NCBI GenBank assembly: GCA_047967505.1
Contig: CM106541.1
Origin: Dipteris shenzhenensis
Taxonomy: Eukaryota > Polypodiophyta > Polypodiopsida > Gleicheniales
DNA length: 64,000 nucleotides
Reading direction: 5' to 3' (one strand)
Below the pieces are notes generated by a model, which worked only from the letters and a program-made list of their open reading frames with translations, was not told where the DNA came from and did no database searches. The position numbers and the translations under genes are program-made. Each line of letters begins with the position of its first letter. Within the stretch, counting starts at the first letter, position 1. Of the stretch, positions 34,551 to 46,116 are shown one piece after another.

Positions 34551-34710
34551 CCCTCCCTCCATGTCCCATACTCCGCCCATTTCCCAAAATCCCATATTTC
34601 CCCATCTCACCCTCCTCTTTTTCATCCCCTATTAACTCCCCTCACTCATTTCACTCCCTTATTATCCTACTCCCCTATTACCTCCCCCTCTCCCATTTCA
34701 TTCTTCCCTC

Positions 34711-34935
34711 CCCACTCTCACTTCCACTTCCCATTACTCACTTGCCATCATTTGAAAACTATTAATATATTATTATACTATTTTTTATACTTATTATCAT
34801 ACACCCCTATTACTTCCCTCTCCCATTCCACTCCTCCCTCCTCTTTCCCACTTCCACTTCCCATTACTCACTTGCTATACACATTTGCAAACTGTTAATA
34901 TATTATTATATATTTTTTATACTATTTGCAAACTT
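34711..34935. repeat. Direct repeat, offset 130 bp
   Basis: CTTCCACTTCCCATTACTCA followed by TTGC and ATTAATATATTATTATA occurs at 34721 and again at 34851. Confidence 0.75.
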
Positions 34936-35186
34936 ACATGTGGGCAAAATCACAGGTGTCAAAGCGATCCTATTGTGGTCATACAACAACTGTGCTTTTA
35001 TTCAAGGGCATATTTATCCTCATCAACAAGCTTATTTCAGCTTTTATTTTGACACAATACTCAAGGTATAAAGTGCATAATTTGTGCACTAGGTGTTTAC
35101 TTTGTTGTATCAAAATTGTTTGCCACACACACACACATATACACATACCGAGAATTTTCTAATATTATCGCATCTACATTTCCCCG
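34936..35186. other. Spacer before the satellite array
   Basis: No gene seen. A short CA tract lies at about 35124-35142. Confidence 0.45.
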
Positions 35187-38100
35187 ATGGGCATAAAACT
35201 TTGTACATGCCTCAACCTAGGTCGTATTGACTTGCATACAAAGTGGTGCACCCATCCCATAAGTACTTGTTCGGATAACACACCTCAAAACGTATTTTAT
35301 GACGATTGTGCAGAACACTAGGAACAAAATGTTGTATAATGTGCGATCGACTATGCAAAGCATATCCAATGGACACAAGACTTTGCACGTTCCTCAACCT
35401 AGGCAGTATTGACTTGTGTGCAAAGTGGCATCCCCATCCCCGATAAGTACTTGTTTGAAAAATACACCTAGGATCGTGTTTTTTGACGATTGTACATGAC
35501 ACCAAGGCAAAAACGGTATTTAATACTCAATCTACCATGTAAAGCATATCCGATAGGCACAATACTTTGCACGTGCCTCAAAAGCGGTGGTATGGTATTC
35601 CATGCAAATTGGAACGCCCATTCAATAAGTACTTGGTATGATAATACACCTAAGAGCGTGTTCTTTGACGGATGTGCATAACACTAGGGGGGAAACGGTG
35701 TATAATGTGTGATCCCCCGTGCAAAGCATAACCGATAGACACAATATTGTGCACTCACATCAACCTAGTTGAAATTGACTTTCTTGCAAAGTGGCTCCCC
35801 CATCTGACAAGTACTTTTTAGAATATCACACCTAGGACCATGTTTTTTATTGGTTGTTGTCCATGACACTAAGGCAAAAATGATGTTTTATGCTTAATCG
35901 ACAATGAAACGCATATCCGATCATCATAATACTTTGCACACATCTCAACCTAGGTATTATTGACTTACATGCAAAGTAGCGTGCCCATCCCATAAGTACT
36001 TAGTCGAATAACACACCTAGGACCACGTTTTTTGACGGTTGTGCATGACACCAAGGCCAAAACATTGTTTAATGCTTGTTTGACAATGCAAAGCATATCC
36101 AATGGGCACAATACTTTGCATGAGTCTCAACAATTGTGGTATTGCATTGCATGCAAAGTGGTACACCCATCTGATAAGTAGTTGGTCGGATAACACATCT
36201 AAAAGCGTGTTTTTTAATGGTTGTGCATGACATTGAGGCACAAACGGAGTTTAATACATGATATACCATGCAAAGTACATCCGATGGGCACAATACTTTG
36301 CACCCACCTCAACCTAGGTGTTATTGAGTTGCATGAAAAGTGGCGTGTCGGTTTTTGCCTTAGTGTCAAGCACATTTGTAAAAAACACCGTCCTAGGTGT
36401 GTTATCGGATCAAGTACTTTGCACAAACCTTCAACTAGGTGGAATTGACTTACATGCAAAGTGGCACGGCCATCCCATAAGTGCTTGATTGGATAACATA
36501 CCTAGCAGCATGTTTTTTTACGGATGTGCATGACACTAGCGCAAAAATAGTATTTAATGCTCGATTGACCATGCAAATGATATCCGATGGGCACAACACT
36601 TTTCCTACACCGTAAGCTAGGTGGTATTGAAATGTTCTCAAAGAGGCATACCCATCCGATAAGTACTTGGTCAGATAACATACCTAAGGGCATGTTTTTT
36701 TGCGGATGTGCATATCACTAGGGGAAAAACGGTGTATAATGCGTGATCGACCATGCAAAGCATATCCGATGGTGACAATACTTTGCACGCACCTCAATGT
36801 AGTTGAAACTGACTTGCGTGCAAAGTGGAGCCCCCATCGGATAAGTACTTGTTTGATTAACACACCTAGGACCGTGTTTTTTCATGGTTGTGCATGACAC
36901 TAAGGCAAAAACGGTGTTTTATGCTTGATCGACAATGCAAAGTATATCCGATGGGCACAATACTTTGCACACACCTTCAACTAGATGGAATTGACTTACA
37001 TGCAAAGTGGCACTCCCATCCCATAAGTGCTTGATTAGATAACATACCTAGTAGCGTGCTTTTTTAGGGATGTGCATGACACTAGAGCAAAAATAGTATT
37101 TAATGCTCAATCGACCATGCAAAGGATATCCGATGGGCACAACAATTTTCGTACACCTCAACCTAGGTGGTATTGAAATTTTCTCAAAGAGGCACACCCA
37201 TCTGATAAGTACTTGGTCAGATAACAGACCTAAGGGCATGTTTTTTTGCGGATGTGCATATCACTAGGGAAAAAATGGTGTATAATGCGTGATCAACCAT
37301 GCAAATCATATCCGATGGTGACAATACTTTTGCACGCACCTCAAAATAGTTGAAATAGACTTGTGTGCAAAGTGGAGCTACCATCCGATAAGTACTTGTT
37401 TGAATAACACACCTACGGCCGTGTTATTATATGGTTGTGCATGACACTAAGGCAAAAACGGTGTTTTATGCTTGATCGACAATGCAAAGCATATCCGATG
37501 GGCACAATACTTTTCACACACCTTCAACTAGGTGTAATTGACTTACATGCAAAGTGGCATTCCCATCGCAGAAGTACTTGATCGGATAACACACCTAGTA
37601 GCGTATTTTTTTACGGATGTGCATGACACTAAGGCAAAAATGGTATTTAATGCTAGATCGACCATGCAAAGGATATCCGATGGGCACAACACTTTTCCTA
37701 CGCCTCAACCCAGGTGGTATTGAAATGTTCTCAAAGAGGCACACCCATCCGATAAGTACTTGGTCAGATAACAGACCTAAGGGCGTGTTTTTTTGCGGAT
37801 GTGCATATCACTAGGGGAAAAATGGTGTATAATGCGTGATCGACCATGCAAAGCATATTCGATGGTGACAATACTTTCCACGCACCTCAATGTAGTTGAA
37901 ACGGTGCGTTCAAAGTGGAGCCCCCATCCGATAAGTACTTGTTTGATTAACACACCTAGGGCTGTGTTTTTATATGGTTGTGCATGACACTAAGGCAAAA
38001 ACGGTGTTTTATGCTTGATCAACAATGCAAAGTATATCTGATGGGCACAATACTTTGCCCACACCTTCAACTAGGTGGAATTGACTTACATGGAAAGTGG

Positions 38101-39258
38101 CACACCTGTCCCATAAGTGCTTGATCAGATAAGATACCTAGCACTGTGTTTTTTTCGGATGTGGATGACGTAGAGCAAAAATAGTATTTAATGCTCGATC
38201 GACCATGCAAAGGATATCCGATGGGCACAACACTTTTCCTATGCCTCAACCTAGGTGGTATTGAAATGTTCTAAAAGAGACACACCCATCTGATAAGTAC
38301 TTGGTAAGATAACACACCTAAGTGCGTGTTTTTTTGCGGATGTGCATATGACTAGGGGAAAAACGGTGTATAATGTGTGATCGGCCATGCAAAGCATATC
38401 TGATGGTGAAAATACTTTGCACGCACCTCAATCTAGTTGAAAAGGACTTGCATACAAAGTGGAGCCCCCATCCAATAAGTACTTGTTTGATTAACACACC
38501 TAGGACCGTGTTTTTATATGGTTGTGCATGACACTAAGGCAAAAACGGTGTTTTATGCTTGATCGACAATGCAAAAAATATCCGATGGGCACAATACTTT
38601 GCACACACCTTCAACTAGGTGGAATGGACTTACATGCAAAGTGGCACGCCCATCCCATAAGTTCTTTTCAGATAACATACCTAGCAGCGTGTTTTTTTAC
38701 GGATGTGCATGACATTAGAGCAAAAATAGTATTTAATGCTTGATCAACCATGCAAAGGATATCCGATGGGCACAACACTTTTCCTACACCTTAACCTAGG
38801 TGGTATTGAAATGTTCTCAGAGAGGCACACCCATCCGATAAGTACTTGGTCAGATAACACACTTAAGGGCATGTTTTTTTGCGGATGTGCATATCACTAG
38901 GGAAAAAATGGTGTATAATGTGTGATCGACCATGCAAAGCATATCCGATGGTGACAACACTTTGCACACACCTCAACATAGTTGAAACAGACTTGCGTGC
39001 AAAGTGGATCCCCCATCCAATAAGTACTTTTTTGAATAACACACCTAGGGCTGTGTTTTTATATGGTTGTGCATGACACTAAGGCAAAAACGGTGTTTTA
39101 TGCTTGATCCACAATGCAAACCATATCCGATGGGCACAATAATTTGCACACACCTTCAACTAGGTGGAAGTGAATTACATGCAAAGTGGCATTCCCATCG
39201 CATAAGTACTTGATCAGATAACACACCTAGCAGCGTGTTTTTTTACGGATGTGCATGA
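35187..39258 (+). repeat. Satellite array block 1 (about 182-bp monomers)
   Basis: Landmarks in each monomer are GATGGGCACAATACTTTGCA, CAACTAGGTGG or GTAGTTGAAA, CATAAGTACTTG, CACACCTAG, a T-run, and GTGCATGACACTA. From 36708 to 39250 monomers alternate strictly A (GTGCATATCACTAGGGG), B (CATGACACTAAGGC..GTGTTTTATGC) and C (GACACTAGAGC..GTATTTAATGC). Starts lie at 36708, 36890, 37072, 37254, 37437, 37619, 37801, 37980, 38161, 38342 and so on. The higher-order period is 541-547 bp. The first 1.5 kb is more divergent. ORFs of 60-75 codons recur once per monomer and are artefacts. Confidence 0.93.
36345..36420 (-). repeat. Inverted partial satellite monomer
   Basis: TTTTTGCCTTAGTGTCAAGC followed by TAGGTGTGTTATCGGATCAA reads as satellite on the minus strand, inside an otherwise plus-oriented array. 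Confidence 0.75.
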
Positions 39259-39600
39259 TGACAAAGTGTGGATTGTACTAGCCTAATCTATCACTTAATG
39301 AGCATAAAGATCACGGAGGATCAAACCAAATACGAAAAGCCATGGGGAGAGAGACAGGAAGTATGAAACACTCAATCTATTGCAAATGTGTACTCAACAA
39401 TACATGATAGGCCTCTTATAAAGAGAGTGCCCTTTGAATAGTCAACACTTGTGGGATCCTCTGATCCACATCTCTCCTTGTGGATATCCTCAATCCACAT
39501 CTCCACATCATGTAGTCCACATCCTAGGGTGGCTACTTTAATACATTCCTATACCATACCTTAGCCTCTAATTATGTGCTCATGGCACCATATCTCAACA
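39259..39600 (-). repeat. LTR 1 (3' outer LTR)
   Basis: 342 bp, TG...CA. In the portions compared it matches LTR3; it differs from LTR2 at one noted base (CTAATC versus CTTATC). Confidence 0.88.
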
Positions 39601-39786
39601 CCTCCCCTTGGTGCCATGATCCTTTGGCTACTGCAAGGTGGTCAGATGTGAGTTACATTCCAGCACCTCCCCATAGTGCTTGCATTGCTACTTAAGGTGG
39701 TCAAGTGTGGCTTTTACATGTTAATACCTCCCCTGGGTGCTTTCATAGCTACTCTCAGGTGGTCAGGTTTGATTTACAAAACATGT
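39601..39786 (-). other. Triplicated polypurine-tract repeat
   Basis: CACCTCCCCTTGGTGC, CACCTCCCCATAGTGC and ACCTCCCCTGGGTGC recur about every 62 bp, each followed by GCTACT and AGGTGGTCA. On the minus strand each is a GGGGAGGT polypurine tract; the one abutting the LTR is the expected primer. Confidence 0.65.
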
Positions 39787-40816
39787 GGGCTGAAGGTGGC
39801 AAGGATTTTGCTTTCAATGCTTCATGTCGATGGCGTTTGCTTCTTCGCTTCACGTAGCTGGATGCATGATGCTTTGTTCTTCCATGTGCCTTAATGCTTT
39901 GTGTGTGGATGCCATGCTTCGTGCTATGGTCATCTCATGCACTTGTGCTTTTGGCATGCTTATGACAATGATGTGTGCATTCATGCTTTGCTTTTCCATT
40001 TATTGCAAAGGTCTTACCAATTGATTTCTTTCAATATTGGTTGTAGATGGAGTCCGCAGGAGAAGGGCTATTTGGTGGGAATCGTTGTTGGAGTCGTTGA
40101 TGGCGACTGAGCGCTACGGAGGCGTTGTAGGAGTCATGTGCTTGTATGTAGGAGCCAACTAGGTGCAGGGTCCGTCGTGCACCTGTAGTCCCATCATTGC
40201 CCGGATCGTCGCACCTGAAGAGATGTTTGGGGCTGCTGTTGCAAGGTCATATGTGGGCTAATGGAGCCACTCCAGAGCTTTTGTTACAGGAGGGCCGTTG
40301 GCTGTCGGCTGTTGCTAGCTGTGAGACTTGCGACTATGGCACTCGGCCGAGCGAGCAAATGAAGGAGCTCTTAGAAGCTTATTGGCTCATAAGAGATGGA
40401 GGCAGCCTTAGTCAAATCGGAGGTCTGCTTTGTTGAGGGTGAGGCCGGTTGGGAGGCGTGCTGTGAGATCGCTTGTTACAGGAGTCTCTGCTGCAGATCA
40501 AAGTAGGTGTTGCTGGGCTGTAGAGCCTCTATCACTGAGGGGTTGGTGGAGGCGCGCGATCAGAAGAATCCGAAATCCTCTGAAACTGAAAAACATGCAC
40601 AGTATACCAAAGAGACTCTCCCTTGACTCTCTCTCTCTCAAAGAACAACAGAGTTAAACAGCTCTTAAGCTCTCTCAATGAGTGGAACTTCCCCAAAACA
40701 AACTGAAATTCTCTCCACCATGGAAGATAACGCTCAATCTAAAACTAGAACTAATCTAACAGAAAACATTAGCTTCCTAAGGTGTGCCTACAATGGATCT
40801 AGGAGACTAGACCTAA

Positions 40817-40828
40817 GCTCTGATACCA
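40817..40828 (-). other. Primer binding site (initiator Met-tRNA), copy 1
   Basis: Minus strand TGGTATCAGAGC directly adjoins LTR2. Confidence 0.88.
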
Positions 40829-41170
40829 TGACAAAGTGTGGATTGTACTAGCCTTATCTATCACTTAATGAGCATAAAGATCACGGAGGATCAAACCAAA
40901 TACGAAAAGCCATGGGGAGAGAGACAGGAAGTATGAAACACTCAATCTATTGCAAATGTGTACTCAACAATACATGATAGGCCTCTTATAAAGAGAGTGC
41001 CCTTTGAATAGTCAACACTTGTGGGATCCTCTGATCCACATCTCTCCTTGTGGATATCCTCAATCCACATCTCCACATCATGTAGTCCACATCCTAGGGT
41101 GGCTACTTTAATACATTCCTATACCATACCTTAGCCTCTAATTATGTGCTCATGGCACCATATCTCAACA
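40829..41170 (-). repeat. LTR 2 (shared middle LTR)
   Basis: 342 bp. It serves as 5' LTR for internal region 1 and 3' LTR for internal region 2. Confidence 0.88.
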
Positions 41171-41610
41171 CCTCCCCTTGGTGCCATGATCCTTTGGCTA
41201 CTGCAAGGTGGTCAGATGTGAGTTACATTCCAGCACCTCCCCTTAGTGCTTGCATTGCTACTTAAGGTGGTCAAGTGTGGCTTTTACATGTTAATACCTC
41301 CCCTGGGTGCTTTCATAGCTACTCTCAGGTGGTCAGGTTTGATTTACAAAACATGTGGGCTGAAGGTGGCAAGGATTTTGCTTTCAATGCTTCATGTCGA
41401 TGGCGTTTGCTTCTTCGCTTCACGTAGCTGGATGCATGATGCTTTGTTCTTCCATGTGCCTTAATGCTTTGTGTGTGGATGCCATGCTTCGTGCTATGGT
41501 CATCTCATGCACTTGTGCTTTTGGCATGCTTATGACAATGATGTGTGCATTCATGCTTTGCTTTTCCATTTGTTGCAAAGGTCTTACCAATTGATTTCTT
41601 TCAATATTGG

Positions 41611-42368
41611 CAGTGTCTAATTGCATAATTGCATAGTCTAATTGCATACAATGATTCTGATTAGACAAGCGCATAGAGCTCGAAAAGACGATCACTTTTC
41701 CTTTTCGGAGCATGTCCAAATTCCTCCTGGATTGCAAGTTATGCCTTGTCGAAGTTTTGTGAAGAAGAAGAGGCATGATGATGTGGCACAGGGATTCACA
41801 TGTTGAATTCCAAACTGTGCTTGGTAGGGCCTATGTGCTTAGGTGGCACTGTGGTGATGTGGGAATCCTTGAACCCCAATTGCATTAACCAAAGGTTTAA
41901 CCAAACTTAACCATAGTGAAGCTAATCTTGCCATGTGTCAATTTGTTTACCACTGAGCAAATGGTAACCCTTAGTCTAACCATAGTTCTAACCCAAGATG
42001 AGTGTGGCTTATCTACCACGTGTGTAGAGAACCTTAGCAGAAAATTGAAGCTTTGAAACATTGCTGAAGTCGAAGCTCCTGCGGGATGTCGCTTTCGATT
42101 TCCAGCGATTTCAAGTTTTTGTGGGTCGTCAACGCACACGCTCTTCTTGGAGATTGTTTGCACAGGCTCTCTTCCCCTTGCGGATCGTCAATGCACAAGT
42201 TGTGCGGCCAAATACAATTCATATCGCAAGCACAACTGTGGCAAAGAGCTTCGTTGGCATAGGAGAAGTTAAGGAGTCGGCTGGCTGCAGTCTGGGTAGC
42301 CTGGGTAGCCTATGCAGAGTAGTCATTGGCCGGTGGACTAGAACCAGGGGCTGTTTTTGAAGAAATGG
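41611..42368. other. 758-bp segment present only in internal region 2
   Basis: Internal regions 1 and 2 are nearly identical except that this segment lies between TCAATATTGG and TTGTAGATGG, which are contiguous at 40031-40050. TGG occurs at both breakpoints, so either a microhomology deletion in copy 1 or an acquisition in copy 2 is possible. No recognised domain is present; frames of 99 and 88 codons are not convincing. Confidence 0.8.
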
Positions 42369-43144
42369 TTGTAGATGGAGTCCGCAGGAGAAGGGCTATT
42401 TGGTGGGAATCATTGTTGGAGTCGTTGATGGCGACTGAGCGCTACGGAGGCGTTGTAGGAGTCATGTGCTTGTATGTAGGAGCCAACTAGGTGCAGGGTC
42501 CGTCGTGCACCTGTAGTCCCATCATTGCCCGGATCGTCGCACCTGAAGAGATGTTTGGGGCTGCTGTTGCAAGGTCATATGTGGGCTAATGGAGCCACTC
42601 CAGAGCTTTTGTTACAGGAGGGCCGTTGGCTGTCGGCTGTTGCTAGCTGTGAGACTTGCGACTATGGCACTCGGCCGAGCGAGCAAATGAAGGAGCTCTT
42701 AGAAGCTTATTGGCTCATAAGAGATGGAGGCAGCCTTAGTCAAATCGGAGGTCTGCTTTGTTGAGGGTGAGGCCGGTTGGGAGGCGTGCTGTGAGATCGC
42801 TTTTTACAGGAGTCTCTGCTGCAGATCAAAGTAGGTGTTGCTGGGCTGTAGAGCCTCTATCACTGAGGGGTTGGTGGGGGCGCTCGATCAGAAGAAACCG
42901 AAATCCTCTGAAACTGAAAAACATGCACAGTATACCAAAGAGACTCTCCCTTGACTCTCTCTCTCTCAAAGAACAACAGAGTTAAACAGCTCTTAAGCTC
43001 TCTCAATGAGTGGAACTTCCCCAAAACAAACTGAAATTCTCTCCACCATGGAAGATAACGCTCAATCTAAAACTAGAACTAATCTAACAGAAAACATTAG
43101 CTTCCTAAGGTGTGCCTACAATGGATCTAGGAGACTAGACCTAA

Positions 43145-43156
43145 GCTCTGATACCA
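43145..43156 (-). other. Primer binding site (initiator Met-tRNA), copy 2
   Basis: Minus strand TGGTATCAGAGC directly adjoins LTR3. Confidence 0.88.
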
Positions 43157-43498
43157 TGACAAAGTGTGGATTGTACTAGCCTAATCTATCACTTAATGAG
43201 CATAAAGATCACGGAGGATCAAACCAAATACGAAAAGCCATGGGGAGAGAGACAGGAAGTATGAAACACTCAATCTATTGCAAATGTGTACTCAACAATA
43301 CATGATAGGCCTCTTATAAAGAGAGTGCCCTTTGAATAGTCAACACTTGTGGGATCCTCTGATCCACATCTCTCCTTGTGGATATCCTCAATCCACATCT
43401 CCACATCATGTAGTCCACATCCTAGGGTGGCTACTTTAATACATTCCTATACCATACCTTAGCCTCTAATTATGTGCTCATGGCACCATATCTCAACA
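43157..43498 (-). repeat. LTR 3 (5' outer LTR)
   Basis: 342 bp, ends ATCTCAACA before the CATGA duplication. Confidence 0.88.
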
Positions 43499-44484
43499 CA
43501 TGACACTAAGGCAAAAATGGTATTTAATGCTCGATCGACCATGCAAAGGATTTCCGATGGGCACAACACTTTTCCTATGCCTCAACCCAGGTGGTATTGA
43601 AATGTTCTCAAAGAGGCACACCCATCCGATAAGTACTTGGTTAGATAACAGGCCTAAGGGCGTGTTTTTTTGCGGATGTGCATATCAATAGGGGAAAAAT
43701 GGTGTATAATGCGTGATCGACCATGCAAAGCATATCCGATGGTGACAATACTTTCCACGCACCTCAATGTAGTTGAAACGAACTTGCGTTCAAAGTGGAG
43801 CCCCCATCCGATAAGTACTTGTTTGATTAACACACCTAGGGCTGTGTTTTTATATGGTTTACATGACACTAAGGCAAAAACGGTGTTTTATGCTTGATCG
43901 ACAATGCAAAGTATATCCGATGGGCACAATACTTTGCCCACACCTTCAACTAGGTGGAATTGACTTACATGCAAAGTGGCACACCTGTCCCATAAGTGCT
44001 TGATCAGATAAGATACCTAGCACTGTGTTTTTTTCGGATGTGGATGACGTAGAGCAAAAATAGTATTTAATGCTCGATCGACCATGCAAAGGATATCCGA
44101 TGGGCACAACACTTTCCTACGCCTTAACCTAGGTGGTATTGAAATGTTCTAAAAGAAACACACCCATATGATAAGTACTTGGTCAGATAACACACCTAAG
44201 TGCATGTTTTTTTGCGGATGTGCATATGACTAGGGGGAAAACGGTGTATAATGCGTGATCGGCCATGCAAAGCATATCTGATGGTGACAATACTTTGCTC
44301 GCACCTCAATCTAGTTGAAAAGGACTTGCATACAAAGTGGAGCCCCCATCCAATAAGTACTTGTTTGATTAACACACCTAGGACCGTGTTTTTATATGGT
44401 TGTGCATGACACTAAGGCAAAAACAGAGTTTTATGCTTGATCGACAATGCAAAGCATATCCGATGGGCACAATACTTTGCACAC
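43499..44484 (+). repeat. Satellite array block 2
   Basis: About 5.4 monomers continuing the C-A-B-C-A-B order after the TRIM insertion. It stops inside a B monomer at TTTGCACAC, where scrambled retrotransposon sequence begins. Confidence 0.93.
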
Positions 44485-44925
44485 GGGACTGCAGCCCACC
44501 AAAAATCTGGGACAAGTGTCCACCTTCCACTCTAGGCCTAGGAGGGGGGCTGAGCCTATAAAAGAAGGCCTCTCCCCTTCATTCCACACATGAAAATTTC
44601 GTCACTTTTCTTCTCCCTCCTTTTAGATGATGCAGCAGAACCTCTCCAGCTCCTTGGGTGCAGCCAGCTTCTCCCCAGGCCATTCTCTCACCTCAGCAGC
44701 ACTTTCTCTCTCTACAACAGCACATTCTCTCTCTACAGTTCCAGCCCCTCCTCTCCAGAAATCTGCCCCCTCTCAGCTCTTCTGGAACAGCAGCAGCATC
44801 CTCTCTCCTTCACCTAGCCTGGAGCAGCCACAGCCCCTTTCTCTCTCCTGCTGCAATCTTTCTCTCTCTACTGCAGAATTTCTCTCTCTACTGTTCCAGC
44901 CCATTTCCCTTGCACAGAAACTACT
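44485..44925 (+). repeat. LTR fragment in inverted orientation
   Basis: Starts GGGACTGCAGCCCACC and ends CCCTTGCACAG. It is the reverse complement of part of 46117-47534, with a TATA motif CCTATAAAAG near 44555. Confidence 0.75.
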
Positions 44926-46116
44926 CGGTGCTTTCTATCAATTCAAACAACGGATTTTGCAGAGTTATTTGAATGAGATGATTGCGAGTTGCCAAACACA
45001 TATACTTGAACTTAAGAGTTTGCAATTAAGCTGGAATTAAGACTTAAGACTTATACAGCTTAAACACAAAGTGACATTATTGGAGAATGCAATATGATTG
45101 AGGGGCCAAGACGGGGCCCCCCCCTTATCCAAGCTCACTTTATTCTTGAAAATGGAGATACAAGACCAAGGTGCAATGCACCTTCCAAACTGATGAACTC
45201 AGTGAAAACCTAGGACCTAGATACAAGACTCAAGAGCATATGTACAAGGTAGACAACAAAAAGGAGGACTCCAAGCTCAGGTTTCAGCTCTTGGCTTGCC
45301 CAATCCACAAGGAAGAAGCCTGCAACAATCACCACTTACATCCAACATTAGAGACAAGCACTAGTTTCTAGAAAGATAGTAGAAACAACATGAAATAGTG
45401 CTGTAAATGAGATAAACTTGACAATACATGCTCCCTTCGTGACTTGGCTCTTTTGTAGATGAAGTCCTTGATGCCTCTGAAGCTACCTTGGGTGAGGAGA
45501 GTGTGGAAATGGGGCTGGAATGAGAACAGCTTAGAAAAACAGCCTGTAGGCTAGAGAGAGAAAGCTTTTATGGAGTGATAGCTGTAGAGAGAGAGTGCCT
45601 ATGCTGATCGCAAGGGAGGAGATGTAAGAGAGGAGCTGCTGCTGTTCCAGAGGTGCACAGAAAGGCAGATTTCTGCAAGGGAAATGGGCTGGAACAGTAG
45701 AGAGAGAAATTCTGCAGTAGAGAGAGAGCAGGAGAGAGAAAGGGGCTGTGGCTGCTCCAGGCTAGGTGAAGGAGAGAGGATGCTGCTGCTGTTCCAGAAG
45801 AGCTGAGAGGGGGCAGATTTCTAGAGAGGAGGGGCTGGAATTGTAGAGAGAGAATGTGTTGTTGTAGAGAGAGAAAGTGTTGCTGAGGTGAGAGAATGGC
45901 CTGGGGAGAAGCTGGCTGCACCCAAGGAGCTGGAGAGGTTCTGCTGCAACATCTAAAAGGAGGGAGAAGAAAAGTGACGAAATTTTCATGTGTGGAATGA
46001 AGGGGAGAGGCCTTCTTTTATAGGCTCAGCCCCCCTCCTAGGCCTAGAGTGGAAGGTGGACACTTGTCCCAGATTTTTGGTGGGCTGCAGTCCCAAAGAG
46101 GACAGCCCACAACCAA
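44926..46116 (-). repeat. Partial LTR copy
   Basis: Collinear with 46120-47320, starting AACTACTCGG and ending CCCACAACC. It lacks the LTR tip present at 47534. Confidence 0.75.

Larger units (their letters stand above)
39259..43498 (-). mobile_element. Tandem TRIM/LARD-like element with three LTRs and two internal regions
   Basis: Three near-identical 342-bp LTRs (39259-39600, 40829-41170, 43157-43498) start TGACAAAGTGTGG and end ATCTCAACA. They enclose internal regions of 1228 and 1986 bp. GCTCTGATACCA next to LTR2 and LTR3 is the complement of the initiator Met-tRNA PBS, so the element is minus-oriented. CATGA lies outside both ends (39254-39258 and 43499-43503), a perfect 5-bp TSD that interrupts a C-type satellite monomer. 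No retroviral domain is encoded, so it depends on enzymes supplied in trans. Confidence 0.9.

Noticed and set aside
35187-39258. CRISPR-like regular repetition
   Set aside because: There are no unique spacers; the whole 182-bp unit repeats, and the context is eukaryotic.
39676-42985. Duplicated frames of 66-79 codons in the TRIM/LARD internal regions
   Set aside because: No domain. They appear twice only because the internal region is duplicated, and most are antisense to the element.
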